NCBI RefSeq assembly: GCF_022009635.1
Contig: NZ_CP091716.1
Location: forward strand, 7,496,501-7,560,500
Length of the DNA: 64,000 nucleotides
Source: Variovorax paradoxus
GTDB lineage: Bacteria; Pseudomonadota; Gammaproteobacteria; Burkholderiales; Burkholderiaceae_C
Direction of reading: 5' to 3'
The notes under the pieces are model-generated. The model saw only the letters and a program-made list of their open reading frames with translations, was not told the DNA's origin and did no database searches. Shown one piece after another: positions 26,406 to 36,011 of the stretch (position 1 is the stretch's first letter; the number at the start of each line of letters is the position of its first letter). The position numbers and the translations under genes are program-made.

Positions 26406-27749
26406 TCAGCCGGCGAGCTGCTGCCACAGTGCACCGAGGGGGGTTCCGGCCGGCGCGTCGAGCACGCTGTCGCAAAAGTGCGCGGCCTTCGGGCCCACGA
26501 CGCCGTGCGCAGCGTCAAGCGTTGCGTAGTGCGCGAATTTGGCGGTGAGCGCCGCGCGGTCGAGCGGATAGGCCGCATCGCCGGCGATGGTGCCGACGCT
26601 TTCCTCGAACCCGCCGCCGGCATGCGCCACCGAGAGCGTCGCACCGCGCTGCTTGCGCGCCGTCAGGTCCGCATCTGTTTCCAGCACGACCAGCGCCTCG
26701 AGCCTCCGCAGCTCGGGGTCGTCGAAACGCGGCGCGGCATAGACCGAGGGATCGACGTCGCCGAAGCGCAGCATGGCCGCGATACCGAACGAGAGGCTGA
26801 ACTGCGCCTGGATCGGCGTGTGCGGCGCGCGGTTGCCGCAATAGACGATGGCCTCGTCGTACACCTTGAGCGCGATGCGGTGAATGCCGCGCGTCTCGCG
26901 CCCCAGCTGCTCACGGATCCGGCGCGCAGCGGTCGCACCGTAGTGCACGTGGCGCACGGCCGCAAAGGGCTTGAGGTAGGCGTCTCGCAGCAACAGTGTT
27001 TGCGCGTCGGGCAGCGGCTGGGCGGAAGCAGCCGAGTGCGTGAGCGCATAGTGAGCCAGCGCGCCGGCCGGCGCGTCGATGCCCGCCGCGCTCGCAAAGG
27101 CCGCCTGCAACCCCGACGACGCGCTGTGGCCCAGGTAGGTGTTGCGCGCGGTGCGGCCTTGCTGCACCGGCAGGTAAAGGCTCGTGGCGAGCTGGCAGGC
27201 CGCGATGTCGATGGCCTGCACGATGCCTTCCGGCGCCAGGCCAAGCAGTCGCGCCACCCCAGCGGCAACGCCCAGAGCGGGCCAGTTGGCATCGACATGC
27301 ATGCCGGGCCGGATGCGCAGCCAGGCGCCGCAGCGCGCACCGACCTCGTAGCCGAGCACGAAGGCCTCGATGAATTCACCCAGACCGGCACCACGGCGCA
27401 ATGCGAGCGGCAGCAATGCCGCCACCAAAGGCACGCCGGGGCGGCCATGCGCAAGTGCGTGGCCTTCGCAGGCTTCGTCCCAGGTCGCGGCCATGGCCAG
27501 CACCTGAGCGGCGGCCTGCACGCCCATCGCCGGGCCACCGGGGAAAGAAAAATCGCCGGGTTCGCAGGCTGCGAGCGCGGCTTCGAGGCGCCGGACTTCA
27601 TCCGCATGCCGACCCGCGAGCGCACAGCCGAGCGTGTCGACCAGCAGGCGCCGGGCCTGCAGCGCCGCTTCTGGAGTGGCGGGTTGCGCCGCGTGCAGCG
27701 CGACTGTTTCCCGCAGCACCGCGCGTTGGGGGTCTTCGTCAGTGCGCAT
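26406..27749 (-). CDS. MmgE/PrpD-family protein (operon A)
   Basis: A 447-residue protein starting MRTDEDPQRAV at 27749, overlapping the LeuD-like stop by 11 bases; a longer in-frame start at 27806 lies inside leuD. The family includes 2-methylcitrate dehydratase PrpD, cis-aconitate decarboxylase and iminodisuccinate epimerase. Diagnostic regions are ARRLLVDTLGCALAGR, the WDEACEGHALAHGRPG segment (D and H equivalents of the PrpD active-site loop), and YLKPFAAVRHVHYGATAARR near residue 290. It should dehydrate, isomerise or decarboxylate a branched carboxylate. In gene order it follows the LeuCD-like pair, so it likely acts on the same intermediate pool. Confidence 0.9.
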   Translation of the reverse strand: MRTDEDPQRAVLRETVALHAAQPATPEAALQARRLLVDTLGCALAGRHADEVRRLEAALAACEPGDFSFPGGPAMGVQAAAQVLAMAATWDEACEGHALAHGRPGVPLVAALLPLALRRGAGLGEFIEAFVLGYEVGARCGAWLRIRPGMHVDANWPALGVAAGVARLLGLAPEGIVQAIDIAACQLATSLYLPVQQGRTARNTYLGHSASSGLQAAFASAAGIDAPAGALAHYALTHSAASAQPLPDAQTLLLRDAYLKPFAAVRHVHYGATAARRIREQLGRETRGIHRIALKVYDEAIVYCGNRAPHTPIQAQFSLSFGIAAMLRFGDVDPSVYAAPRFDDPELRRLEALVVLETDADLTARKQRGATLSVAHAGGGFEESVGTIAGDAAYPLDRAALTAKFAHYATLDAAHGVVGPKAAHFCDSVLDAPAGTPLGALWQQLAG

Positions 27750-28266
27750 CGACTTCTTTCCTTGCGGCCATGCGCTGGCGCAGCAACCGCAGCAGGCCGC
27801 CCGCATCGACCATTTCCATCAGGAAGTCCGGCACGGGTTCGCAGGCGAGCGCGCGTGCGCCGGCGGTATGCAAGGCGGGCGTCCGGGTGTCGAGTGTGAT
27901 GCTTTCGCCCTCCTCGAGCGTCTCGGCTTCGGCGCAAGTCAGCAGCAGCAGCCCCACGTTGAAGGCGTTGCGGAAATACAGGCCGCTGTACGAGGGCGCG
28001 ATCACCGCGGCCACGCCCAGCTGCACGAGCACGGCGGCGGCCTGCTCGCGCGAGGAGCCGATGCCGAAGTTGGGCCCCGCCACGATCACGTCGCCAGGGC
28101 GCACCTGCGCGGCGAACTCGGGGCGGATGGCTTCGAGACAGTGCTTCGCGATGACGTCGACGCCGTGCTTCATCGCATGACCGGGCGCGAGCGCGTCGGT
28201 GTCGATGTCGGCGCCCACGCGCCAGACGCGATGCACGGGTCGGCCGGTGGTCGTGAGCATGTTCAT
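27739..28266 (-). CDS. LeuD-like hydro-lyase small subunit (operon A, short type)
   Basis: A 175-residue protein, the compact archaeal/homoaconitase-like size for LeuD. It starts at an ATG at 28266 (or 28260) overlapping the LeuC-like stop. The N-terminal region VWRVGADIDTDALAPGH and the swivel motif NFGIGSSREQAAAVLVQLG define the aconitase small-subunit fold. The loop has SREQA where leucine-pathway LeuD proteins usually have SREHA, and GIG where they have GCG, so specificity is probably altered. It pairs with the 424-residue large subunit upstream to form a [4Fe-4S] hydro-lyase. No leuA or leuB is near, so a catabolic role is favoured. Confidence 0.9.
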   Translation of the reverse strand: MNMLTTTGRPVHRVWRVGADIDTDALAPGHAMKHGVDVIAKHCLEAIRPEFAAQVRPGDVIVAGPNFGIGSSREQAAAVLVQLGVAAVIAPSYSGLYFRNAFNVGLLLLTCAEAETLEEGESITLDTRTPALHTAGARALACEPVPDFLMEMVDAGGLLRLLRQRMAARKEVDAH

Positions 28267-29537
28267 GCCAGCACCTCCCGCGGATCGGTCACGCGGCCGC
28301 GCAGCGCGGCAGCCGCCACGGTGTAGGGCGAGCCCAGGTACACCTGCGCGGTCGGCGAGCCCATGCGGCCCTTGAAGTTGCGCGCCGTGGTGGAGATGAC
28401 GGTCACGTCGTCGCCCATCGGATCGCCATAACCCGAGCAGGCGCCGCAGGCGGTCGGAAACAGTTCGGCGCCGGCGTCCATCAGCACCTGAAGCACGCCT
28501 TCTTCGCGCGCCTGCTCCTGGTCCTGGATGCTGGCGGGCGCGACGATCAGGCGAATGCCCGCCGCCACCTTGTGCCCGCGCAGCACCTGTGCCGCGGCGC
28601 GCAGGTCGTCGAGCTTGGCGCCGGTGCAGGCGCCGATGTAGGCCACGTCGACCGGTGTGTCCGCGTAGCGGCTCACGCCGTGCGAATTGGCCGGGCTGTG
28701 AGGCGCGGCAATGTGCGGCTCCAGCGCACTGGCGTCGAAACGGTGGCGCGTGAGATCGGCGCCCTCGTCGGTGAACCACGGCGTCATGTCGACAGGCGGC
28801 GCGCCGGCCTGCGCGAGGAACGCGGCAGTGGTGGCGTCGGGCGCGATCAGTCCCGCCTGCGCGCCGAGTTCGGCGCTCATGTTGGACAGCGTCATGCGTT
28901 CCTGCATCGACAGCGCCATGACGGCCGGACCCGCGAACTCGACCGCCTGGTAGCGCCCGCCGTTCATGCCGAAACGGCCGATCATGTGCAGCATCATGTC
29001 TTTCGCGGTCACGCCCGCGGACAGCTTGCCGTCCCACCACATCTGCAGGGTCTCCGGCACGCGCAGCCAGATCTGGCCGGTGACCAGCACGCCGAGCATC
29101 TCGGTGCTGCCCACGCCGAACATGTACGCGCCGAACGCGCCGCCCGTGGGCGAGTGCGAATCGCCGCCCACGCACAGCATGCCGGGACGGATGTGGCCGT
29201 GCTGCGGCACCACGACGTGGCAGATGCCCTGGCTGTCGTAGACGTGCGGCAGCTGCTGGTCGCGCGCCCAGTCGCGCGCGATGCGCACGATGCGGCGCGA
29301 GTCGTCGTCGCGCTCGGGCACGTAGTGGTCCATCACGAGCACGATGCGCGAGCGGTCCCAGATCTGCGCGCCCAGTTCCTCGAGCATGGGCTTCAGCCGG
29401 CGCGGACCCGAAGAGTCGTGGAACATGGCGAGGTCGACGTCGCAGGTCACGATCTCGCCCACCGCCACATGGTCGCGGCCGCTGGCGCGTGCAATGAGCT
29501 TCTGCGCCAGCGTGCGGTCTTGCGTGCGCGCGTTCAT
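28263..29537 (-). CDS. LeuC/aconitase-like hydro-lyase large subunit (operon A)
   Basis: A 424-residue protein of the short LeuC/homoaconitase lineage. Cluster ligands are Cys304 (YIGACTGAK), Cys364 and Cys367 (TACGACSGYGDP). The substrate loop is GGDSHSPTGGAFGAYMFGVG, where leucine-pathway enzymes have GxDSHTCTxGALG. It should add or remove water across the double bond of a substituted maleate or aconitate analogue. It overlaps the Bug receptor start upstream and the LeuD-like gene downstream by 4 bases each. 2,3-dimethylmalate dehydratase (DmdAB) is a characterised relative of this two-subunit type. The exact substrate is unknown. Confidence 0.9.
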   Translation of the reverse strand: MNARTQDRTLAQKLIARASGRDHVAVGEIVTCDVDLAMFHDSSGPRRLKPMLEELGAQIWDRSRIVLVMDHYVPERDDDSRRIVRIARDWARDQQLPHVYDSQGICHVVVPQHGHIRPGMLCVGGDSHSPTGGAFGAYMFGVGSTEMLGVLVTGQIWLRVPETLQMWWDGKLSAGVTAKDMMLHMIGRFGMNGGRYQAVEFAGPAVMALSMQERMTLSNMSAELGAQAGLIAPDATTAAFLAQAGAPPVDMTPWFTDEGADLTRHRFDASALEPHIAAPHSPANSHGVSRYADTPVDVAYIGACTGAKLDDLRAAAQVLRGHKVAAGIRLIVAPASIQDQEQAREEGVLQVLMDAGAELFPTACGACSGYGDPMGDDVTVISTTARNFKGRMGSPTAQVYLGSPYTVAAAALRGRVTDPREVLA

Positions 29538-30502
29538 TCCGGCTTGGCTCCGGAAAACTTCACGACCTTGGCCCAGCGCGTGATCTCGCTCTGCACGAAG
29601 GCCGAAAACTGCTCCGGCGAATTGCCGACCGGAATCGCGCCTTCGGTGTCCAGGCGCTGGCGCATGTCGGGCTGCTGCAGCGCGTGGCGCGCCGCTTCGC
29701 TGAGCCTGCGGGATACGTCAGCCGGCATGCGCGCGGGGCCGAAGAGGCCGAACCACGCGCTCGACTCGTAGCCCGGCAGGGCTTCGGCGATGGCCGGCAC
29801 GTCGGGAAACGCGGGCAGGCGCCTGGCGGTGGTGACACCCAGCGCGTTGAGCTTGCCCGCCTGGATGTGCGCCTTGACGTTGCCCACCGCCGCGAACATC
29901 AGTTGCACCTGGCCCGCGAGCAGATCCTGCACGGCGGGTGCGGTGCCCTTGTACGGGATGTTCACGATGTCCACGCCGGCCTGCATCTTGAAGGCTTCGC
30001 CGGCCATGTGCAGCGACGAACCCACGGCGCCGATCGCGAAGTTGAGCTGGCCCGGCTTCGCCTTGGCGAGCGCGATGAGTTCGCGCACGTCCTTCATCGG
30101 CAACGAAGGACTGGCCACCAGGATGGACGGCGAGGTCGCGACGCAGGTAAGCGCAGTGAAGTCCTTCACCGGATCGAAGGGCAGCTTCGGGTAGAGGGTG
30201 GCGTTGATGGCGTGGCTGGTGAAGCTCAGCAGCAGGGTCTGCCCGTCGGGCGCGGCCTTGGCCACGGCGTCGGCCGCGATGTTGCCGCCGGCACCGGGCC
30301 TGTTTTCCACGATGACGGTGCGGCCCAGCGCGGGGCCCATGCTGACGGCCAGCGAGCGGGCCAGCGTGTCGGTCGAGCCACCCGCGGGCGCGCCGACCAG
30401 GATGCGCACGGGAGCGCTGCCGATCTGCGCGCGCGCATGGGTGGCCAGCGTCAACGATGCCAGTGCGGCGGGCGTGATGAGGATGTCACGGCGTTTCATC
30501 AT
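29534..30502 (-). CDS. Bug-family (TctC-fold) periplasmic receptor
   Basis: A 322-residue receptor starting MMKRRDILITPAALASLTL. The RR-containing leader ending in ATHARA could be a Tat-type signal, although only RRD is present and not a full SRRxFLK motif. Core loops are LVGAPAGGSTDTLARSL, VENRPGAGGNIAAD, PDGQTLLLSF and NIPYKGTAPAVQDLLAGQ. It lies between livF and the LeuC-like gene in operon A. It is the second Bug receptor of this operon, and its ligand loop differs from the first, so the two may bind different substrates or isomers. Confidence 0.92.
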   Translation of the reverse strand: MMKRRDILITPAALASLTLATHARAQIGSAPVRILVGAPAGGSTDTLARSLAVSMGPALGRTVIVENRPGAGGNIAADAVAKAAPDGQTLLLSFTSHAINATLYPKLPFDPVKDFTALTCVATSPSILVASPSLPMKDVRELIALAKAKPGQLNFAIGAVGSSLHMAGEAFKMQAGVDIVNIPYKGTAPAVQDLLAGQVQLMFAAVGNVKAHIQAGKLNALGVTTARRLPAFPDVPAIAEALPGYESSAWFGLFGPARMPADVSRRLSEAARHALQQPDMRQRLDTEGAIPVGNSPEQFSAFVQSEITRWAKVVKFSGAKPE

Positions 30503-30529
30503 TGTTTCCTTGATTTTTCGAAAGCCCGC

Positions 30530-31236
<707 letters not shown>

Positions 31237-31240
<4 letters not shown>

Positions 31241-31998
31241 GCCGCGACTCCCGAGGCGGCCTTGCGCAGCCGCGCCGCTGTGCCATGACCCAGATACGCC
31301 TCGACGACGCGGTCGTCGGAGGTGACCTGCGCCGGATTGCCCTGGGCAATGAGCTGGCCCTGGGCCAGCACCCACACATGCTCGGCCAGATGCATCACGG
31401 CCTGCATCACGTGTTCGATCATCAAAACGGTCACGCCGCTGTCGGCAATGCCGCGCACCACCGGCATCATTTCGGCGATCTCCTGCGGATTGAGGCCGGC
31501 CAGCACTTCGTCGAGCAGCAGCAGGCGCGGCCGGGTGGCCAGCGCGCGAGCCAGCTCGAGCCGCTTGCGGCCCGCCACGGTGAGGTCCGAGGCGGGCTTG
31601 TCCAGTTGCGGCGCAAGGCCCACGCGCTGCGCAACGGCTTCGGCGGTCTTCAGCGCCTCGCCGCGGTTTCGCACATGCAGATGCGCGCCCACGGCGATGT
31701 TCTCGCGCACCGTCTGGGCCGCGAAGGGTTTGACGATCTGGAAGGTGCGCGTCATGCCAAGCGCGGCGTTGCGGTGGGGCTCCTGGCCGGTGATGTCCTG
31801 CCCCGCGAAGCGCACCGTGCCGGCGTCAGGCCTCAGGAAGCCCGACATCAGCGCGAACAGCGTGGTCTTGCCGGCGCCGTTCGGGCCGATGAGCGCGCTG
31901 AGGCTGCCCTCATGGACCGACAGGCTCACGTTCTGCACCGCCTTCAGCCCGCCGAAGGAACGCGAGACGCCGCTGAGGACGAGCAAGGGCTCAGTCAT
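31237..31998 (-). CDS. livG: ABC transporter ATP-binding protein, LivG type
   Basis: A 253-residue ATPase starting MTEPLLVLSGVSRSFGGLKA at 31998; an in-frame ATG at 32016 adds six residues and lies within livM. Walker A is GPNGAGKTT, the signature region is LTVAGRKRLELARALATRP (VAGRK replacing the canonical LSxGQ, as often in LivG), and Walker B is LLLLDEVLAGLNPQE. It overlaps livM by 8 bases and livF by 4. LivG and LivF form the heterodimeric motor of the importer. Confidence 0.92.
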
Positions 31999-32971
31999 GG
32001 CGGCCTCCCTTCGCATTCCAGAGCTGCCGCACCGACAGCCCCAGGCCGGCGATGCCGCGCGGCAGGAAGATCACGATCAGCACGAGCACCGAGCCGTAGA
32101 TCACCATGTTGATGCCAGGCAACTCGCCGAACAGGTTACGCGTGAGGTCCGACAACAGGTGCAGCACCGCGGCGCCGAGCACCGGCCCCCACAGCGTGCC
32201 CATGCCGCCCACGATGGCCGCGACCAGCGCCTCGACCGAAGTGAGGGAGCCATAGGCGATGCCGGCATCGATGTACTGGAACACCTGCACATAGAAAGCG
32301 CCGGCCGCGCCCATGAAGGCGGCAGAAATGCCGATCGCCGCGAGCTTGATGCGAAACGGGTTCACGCCGACGGCGCGCGCCGCGTCTTCGTTGTCGCGCA
32401 CCGCCTGCAAGTAGGCGCCGAAGCGGCCATTGCGCAGCCACCAGGTGACGAGCAACGCCGCCACGACCATGGCCAGCACCACCCGGAGGTAGCCCGCGCG
32501 CGTGGTGAACTGAAGGTTGGACACCGATTCGCGAAGCGGCACCATCAGCCCGACACCGCCACCCGTGAAGTCCACCGACAGCGCGACGATGCGAAACACC
32601 TCGGCAAAGGCCAGCGTGACGAGCGCGAAGTACGAGCCCTTCAGGCCGTAGCGAAAGGTGAGCGCGCCGACGAACAGGCCCACCACCGAAGCGCCCGCCA
32701 CTGCGAGCGGCAGTGCCAGCCAGGCGTTGATGCCGCCTTGCAATTGCGCAATGGCCTGGATGTAGGCGCCCGTGCCGAAGAACAGCGCATGCCCGAAGGA
32801 GAACTGCCCGCCGAAGCCGCCGAGGATGTTCCACGCCTGCGCGATGAGCGTGGCGTAGAGCGCCATCATCACGAAGTTGAGCACGACGCCCGACGAAGTG
32901 GCGAACGGCACGCAGCCGATGAGCACCGCAAAAAGCGCGATGCCGGCGAGTTGCTTGTGGCCCGCGCTCAT
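31991..32971 (-). CDS. livM: ABC transporter permease, LivM type
   Basis: A 326-residue membrane protein with about nine helices. The conserved GGFGGQFSFGHALFFGTGAY segment (residues about 50-70) and the cytoplasmic coupling stretch VRDNEDAARAVGVNPFRIKL identify LivM. The C-terminal helix reads NMVIYGSVLVLIVIFLPRGI. It overlaps livH by 4 bases and livG by 8. With LivH it forms the membrane channel of the operon A importer. Confidence 0.93.
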   Translation of the reverse strand: MSAGHKQLAGIALFAVLIGCVPFATSSGVVLNFVMMALYATLIAQAWNILGGFGGQFSFGHALFFGTGAYIQAIAQLQGGINAWLALPLAVAGASVVGLFVGALTFRYGLKGSYFALVTLAFAEVFRIVALSVDFTGGGVGLMVPLRESVSNLQFTTRAGYLRVVLAMVVAALLVTWWLRNGRFGAYLQAVRDNEDAARAVGVNPFRIKLAAIGISAAFMGAAGAFYVQVFQYIDAGIAYGSLTSVEALVAAIVGGMGTLWGPVLGAAVLHLLSDLTRNLFGELPGINMVIYGSVLVLIVIFLPRGIAGLGLSVRQLWNAKGGRHD

Positions 32972-33840
32972 GCCTTGGCTCCGAACATGCCTTGCGGGCG
33001 GAACAGGACCACGCCGATGAAGATGGCGAAGATGCCGATCTGCCCGAGCGATTCACCAAGATACAGGCCGCCCAGCGATTCGACGACACCCACGAGGAAG
33101 CCGCCGATGAGCGCACCGACGAAGCTGCCCATGCCGCCGAGTACGACGATGGTGAAGGCCACGAGCACGAAGCCGCCGCCCACCTGGGGATTGACGTAGT
33201 AGGCGGGCAGAAGGAAGCACGCGGCGGCGCCCAGGCAGGCCAGGCCGATGCCGAAGCTCATGGCGTAGACGTGATCGACATCAATGCCCATGAGCTTGGC
33301 GCCCTCCTTTTCCTTGGCCACGGCACGGATGGCGCGGCCCAGGTCGGTGCGACCCATGATCCAGAAGAGCACGCCGGACACGACCAGTGCGCCCGCAAAA
33401 GCCACCAGCTTGGGCACGGCGATCATGGCCGGGCCGATGGCGACGGTGCTCAGAGAGTAGGCGGTGTCGATGCTGCGGGTGTCCGACTTGAAGAGCAGCA
33501 GCGCGAGGTTTTCCATGACGATGGCAATGCCCAGCGTGGCGAGCAGGATGTTCTCGTCCTTGCCGTGGCCCGCCCTGTTGATGACGATGCGTTGCAGTGC
33601 ATAGCCGAGCGCGAACATGCCCACGATGGCAATGGGCAGTGCCATATAGGGGTCGATGCCCCAGCGTTCCTTCAGGAAGTAAACGGCGTACAGGGCCAGC
33701 ATCAGGCTCGCGCCGTGAGCGAAATTGATGATGTGCAGGACGCCGTAGATCAGGGTCAGGCCGACCGCTATCAATGCGTACACGGCGCCTGTCGTCAGTC
33801 CGTTGAGGACCGACGGCAGGAGGATGTTGATGTCTAGCAT
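32968..33840 (-). CDS. livH: ABC transporter permease, LivH type
   Basis: A 290-residue membrane protein with about eight helices. It begins with LNGLTTGAVYALIAVGLTLI and YGVLHIINFAHGASLMLALY, the LivH hallmark. The coupling helix is IRAVAKEKEGAKLMGIDVDH, and the C-terminus ends with FRPQGMFG. The gene starts 36 bases after the receptor stop and overlaps livM by 4 bases. It pairs with LivM as the channel. Confidence 0.93.
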   Translation of the reverse strand: MLDINILLPSVLNGLTTGAVYALIAVGLTLIYGVLHIINFAHGASLMLALYAVYFLKERWGIDPYMALPIAIVGMFALGYALQRIVINRAGHGKDENILLATLGIAIVMENLALLLFKSDTRSIDTAYSLSTVAIGPAMIAVPKLVAFAGALVVSGVLFWIMGRTDLGRAIRAVAKEKEGAKLMGIDVDHVYAMSFGIGLACLGAAACFLLPAYYVNPQVGGGFVLVAFTIVVLGGMGSFVGALIGGFLVGVVESLGGLYLGESLGQIGIFAIFIGVVLFRPQGMFGAKA

Positions 33841-33876
33841 GCGGCTGGATCGGTCTTGGCTGCGCGGGAGCCCATG

Positions 33877-35079
33877 TCAGGCCTTGAGCGGGAAGACGGG
33901 ATCGACCTCTCGGTAGTCGCGCGGGATGATCACCTTGATGTCGTTCTTCACCACCTGCGTCATCAGCGGTTGCGCACCTTCGTTCTGGCCGTTGACGAAC
34001 CTGGTGGGGCCGTAGGGCATGATGTGATTCGAGAACGTGCTCTTCTCCAGCGCATCGATGATGGCCGCGCGCTCCGTCGACTTCGCGCGCTCGATGGCAT
34101 CGGCCAGCAGCCACATCGAGGTGTAGGTCATGAAGACCTCGTAGCTGAAGAACTGGCCCTTGGCTTCCACGCGCTTGCGCAGCTCCTGCGAGCGCTTGTC
34201 CTTCGGATTGAACCAGTGGTTGCAGTCGATGATGCCGTTGGCCGCGTCCGGGAATTCCTTCACGAACTTGTAGCTCGACGCGGCGCCGCCCAGCACCGAG
34301 AAGATCGCCTTGGGCACCACCTTCTGCTGCTGCATGGTGCGCACCAGCAGCGCGTATTCGTTGTAGTAGTTGGCGGGAATCACGATGTCGGGGTTGACCG
34401 ACTTCATGCGCAGCACGATGTTGTTGAAGTCGCGCGTGGGGTTGGCGTGCTTGACCACCTCCTTCACCTCGAAGCCGTAGCCCGGGAGTTCACGCGACAG
34501 GAGTTGTGCGGTACCCGCGCCGAACAGCGACTCCTCGTGGATGACCATCACGGTCTTGGCCGGACTGCCCGCGGCCTTGTTGAGCACCAGCAGGTTGGCC
34601 ATGGCCACCTCGGTCGACTTCTTGTAGCCTGGGCCGAAACGGAAGGTGTTTTTCAATCCACGCTCGACGATCTGGTCGGCCACGCCCACGTCGACCACGT
34701 GCGGCAGGTTGTACTTGGCGGCCGCCTGCGTGGTGGCCAGGCAGATGGCCGACGCAAAAGCACCCACGATGGCCGAGACACCGGCTTCGTTCATCTTCTC
34801 GACCTCGGCCGCGCCGGCCTGCGGCTGCGATTGAGCGTCGCCCAACAGCGCCTCGAGCTTCGCGCCGCCGAGCGACTTGATGCCGCCCGCGGCATTGATG
34901 TCCTCGATGGCCATCAGCGCACCCAGGCGGCACTGCTGCCCCGAGTAGGCCAGCGCGCCGGTGACCGGATGCAGCACGCCGACCTTGACGGTCTTGGGCT
35001 GCGCGCCGGCCACGAGCGGAAAGGCGACGGCAGTGGCCAGGGCGGCGGACTGCGAGACGAAACTGCGGCGGTTCTGCAT
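33877..35079 (-). CDS. ABC transporter substrate-binding protein (LivJ/HAAT type)
   Basis: A 400-residue periplasmic protein starting MQNRRSFVSQSAALATAVAF at 35079, with a signal peptide cut near AGAQP. It has the Peripla_BP_6 architecture: VKVGVLHPVTGALAYSGQQC, IEDINAAGGIKSLGG, VSAIVGAFASAICLATTQAA and TVMVIHEESLFGAGTAQ. Proteins like this bind amino acids, amides, aromatic acids or ureas. It sits first in the importer set and 17 bases after the GntR gene, so it is the receptor of the LivHMGF transporter. The ligand cannot be named, but a nitrogen-containing ring or amide would match the HyuAB genes downstream. Confidence 0.92.
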   Translation of the reverse strand: MQNRRSFVSQSAALATAVAFPLVAGAQPKTVKVGVLHPVTGALAYSGQQCRLGALMAIEDINAAGGIKSLGGAKLEALLGDAQSQPQAGAAEVEKMNEAGVSAIVGAFASAICLATTQAAAKYNLPHVVDVGVADQIVERGLKNTFRFGPGYKKSTEVAMANLLVLNKAAGSPAKTVMVIHEESLFGAGTAQLLSRELPGYGFEVKEVVKHANPTRDFNNIVLRMKSVNPDIVIPANYYNEYALLVRTMQQQKVVPKAIFSVLGGAASSYKFVKEFPDAANGIIDCNHWFNPKDKRSQELRKRVEAKGQFFSYEVFMTYTSMWLLADAIERAKSTERAAIIDALEKSTFSNHIMPYGPTRFVNGQNEGAQPLMTQVVKNDIKVIIPRDYREVDPVFPLKA

Positions 35080-35096
35080 GGGGCTTTCCTTCTTCT

Positions 35097-35888
35097 TCAG
35101 TTGAACTGGGCTGACACGTCTTTGCTGACCCACACCTTCGCGTCGATGCTGCCCACGCGGGAGAGCTGCATTTCGTAGGTGTAGCGGTCGGGGCGATAGA
35201 GGCCGTGCAGCCATTGCACGGGCCGCTCGTCTTCGTCGTAGATCAGGCGGCGCACCGCGAGCAGCGCGGAGCCGACGGACACATCCAGGTGCTGCGCCAG
35301 CACGTTGTCCGCCAGCCGCGCCGAGATGGTCTGGTGCGCACGCCCCACCTTGACGCCGGATTCCTCCAGCAACACGAGGATGGGCTTCTTCGACAGCTCG
35401 CGGCGGCCGAAACGGCGCGCGATGGAGTCGGGCACGTAGGTCGTGATGTGCGAGAGCGGCCCTTCCTTGGTGGAGCGCACCCGCACCGCCTTCTGCACCG
35501 GGTCGCCGAGCTGCAGCTGCAGCGCCTCGGCCACCTGCGTGGATGCGGTGATGGTGGCCACCTCGATCACCTTCACGGAGGTGTGCAGGCCCATGGTCAC
35601 CAGGTTCTCGAGCAGGCCGCGCAGATTGGCACGCTCCATGCTCTTGCCTGCGGGACCTTCCCCCGCGCCGGGGGGTGGCAGCGCGCGCGTGCGACGCCCC
35701 GGATTGCGCGCGATCAGGCCTTCGGAGGCCAGTTGCTCCAGCGCGCGCCGCACCGTGACGCGCGCCACGTTGAATTGCGCCATCAGCGCCAGTTCACCGG
35801 GCAGCCCTTCCGCGAAACGCCCCTCGTGCAACTGCTCACGCAGGACCAGATAGATCTGGTGGTATTTCGGCAAAGGCATTTGCGACAT
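35097..35888 (-). CDS. GntR/HutC-type transcriptional regulator of operon A
   Basis: A 263-residue regulator. The N-terminal winged helix is PKYHQIYLVLREQLHEGRFA, then LPGELALMAQFNVARVTVRR and ALEQLASEGLIARNPGRRTR. The C-terminal UTRA domain spans about residues 90-255 (SHITTYVPDSIARRFGRREL, VQWLHGLYRPDRYTYEMQL). HutC-type regulators usually repress catabolic operons and release DNA on binding a pathway compound. It is the first gene of operon A, 17 bases before the receptor gene. The inverted repeat just upstream is a candidate autoregulatory operator. Confidence 0.92.
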   Translation of the reverse strand: MSQMPLPKYHQIYLVLREQLHEGRFAEGLPGELALMAQFNVARVTVRRALEQLASEGLIARNPGRRTRALPPPGAGEGPAGKSMERANLRGLLENLVTMGLHTSVKVIEVATITASTQVAEALQLQLGDPVQKAVRVRSTKEGPLSHITTYVPDSIARRFGRRELSKKPILVLLEESGVKVGRAHQTISARLADNVLAQHLDVSVGSALLAVRRLIYDEDERPVQWLHGLYRPDRYTYEMQLSRVGSIDAKVWVSKDVSAQFN

Positions 35889-35911
35889 GCCGTTGATGGT
35901 TTTGCAGTTTC

Positions 35912-35933
35912 AATGTTCTGTCAATGGGACATT
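35912..35933. promoter_or_regulatory. Inverted repeats upstream of operon A GntR
   Basis: AATGT...ACATT (35912-35933) encloses a tighter TGTC-N5-GACA repeat at 35919-35931. On the minus strand this overlaps a TTGACA -35-like hexamer. The place, 25-45 bases before the gntR start, fits a repressor site for operon A. Confidence 0.4.
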
Positions 35934-36011
35934 TAGAAACGCATCGGCACGTTGCCATGCAGCCCTCTGCGCACTCACCGGGACCGAGCTGCATCAGGTC
36001 CCGGTGGTCCG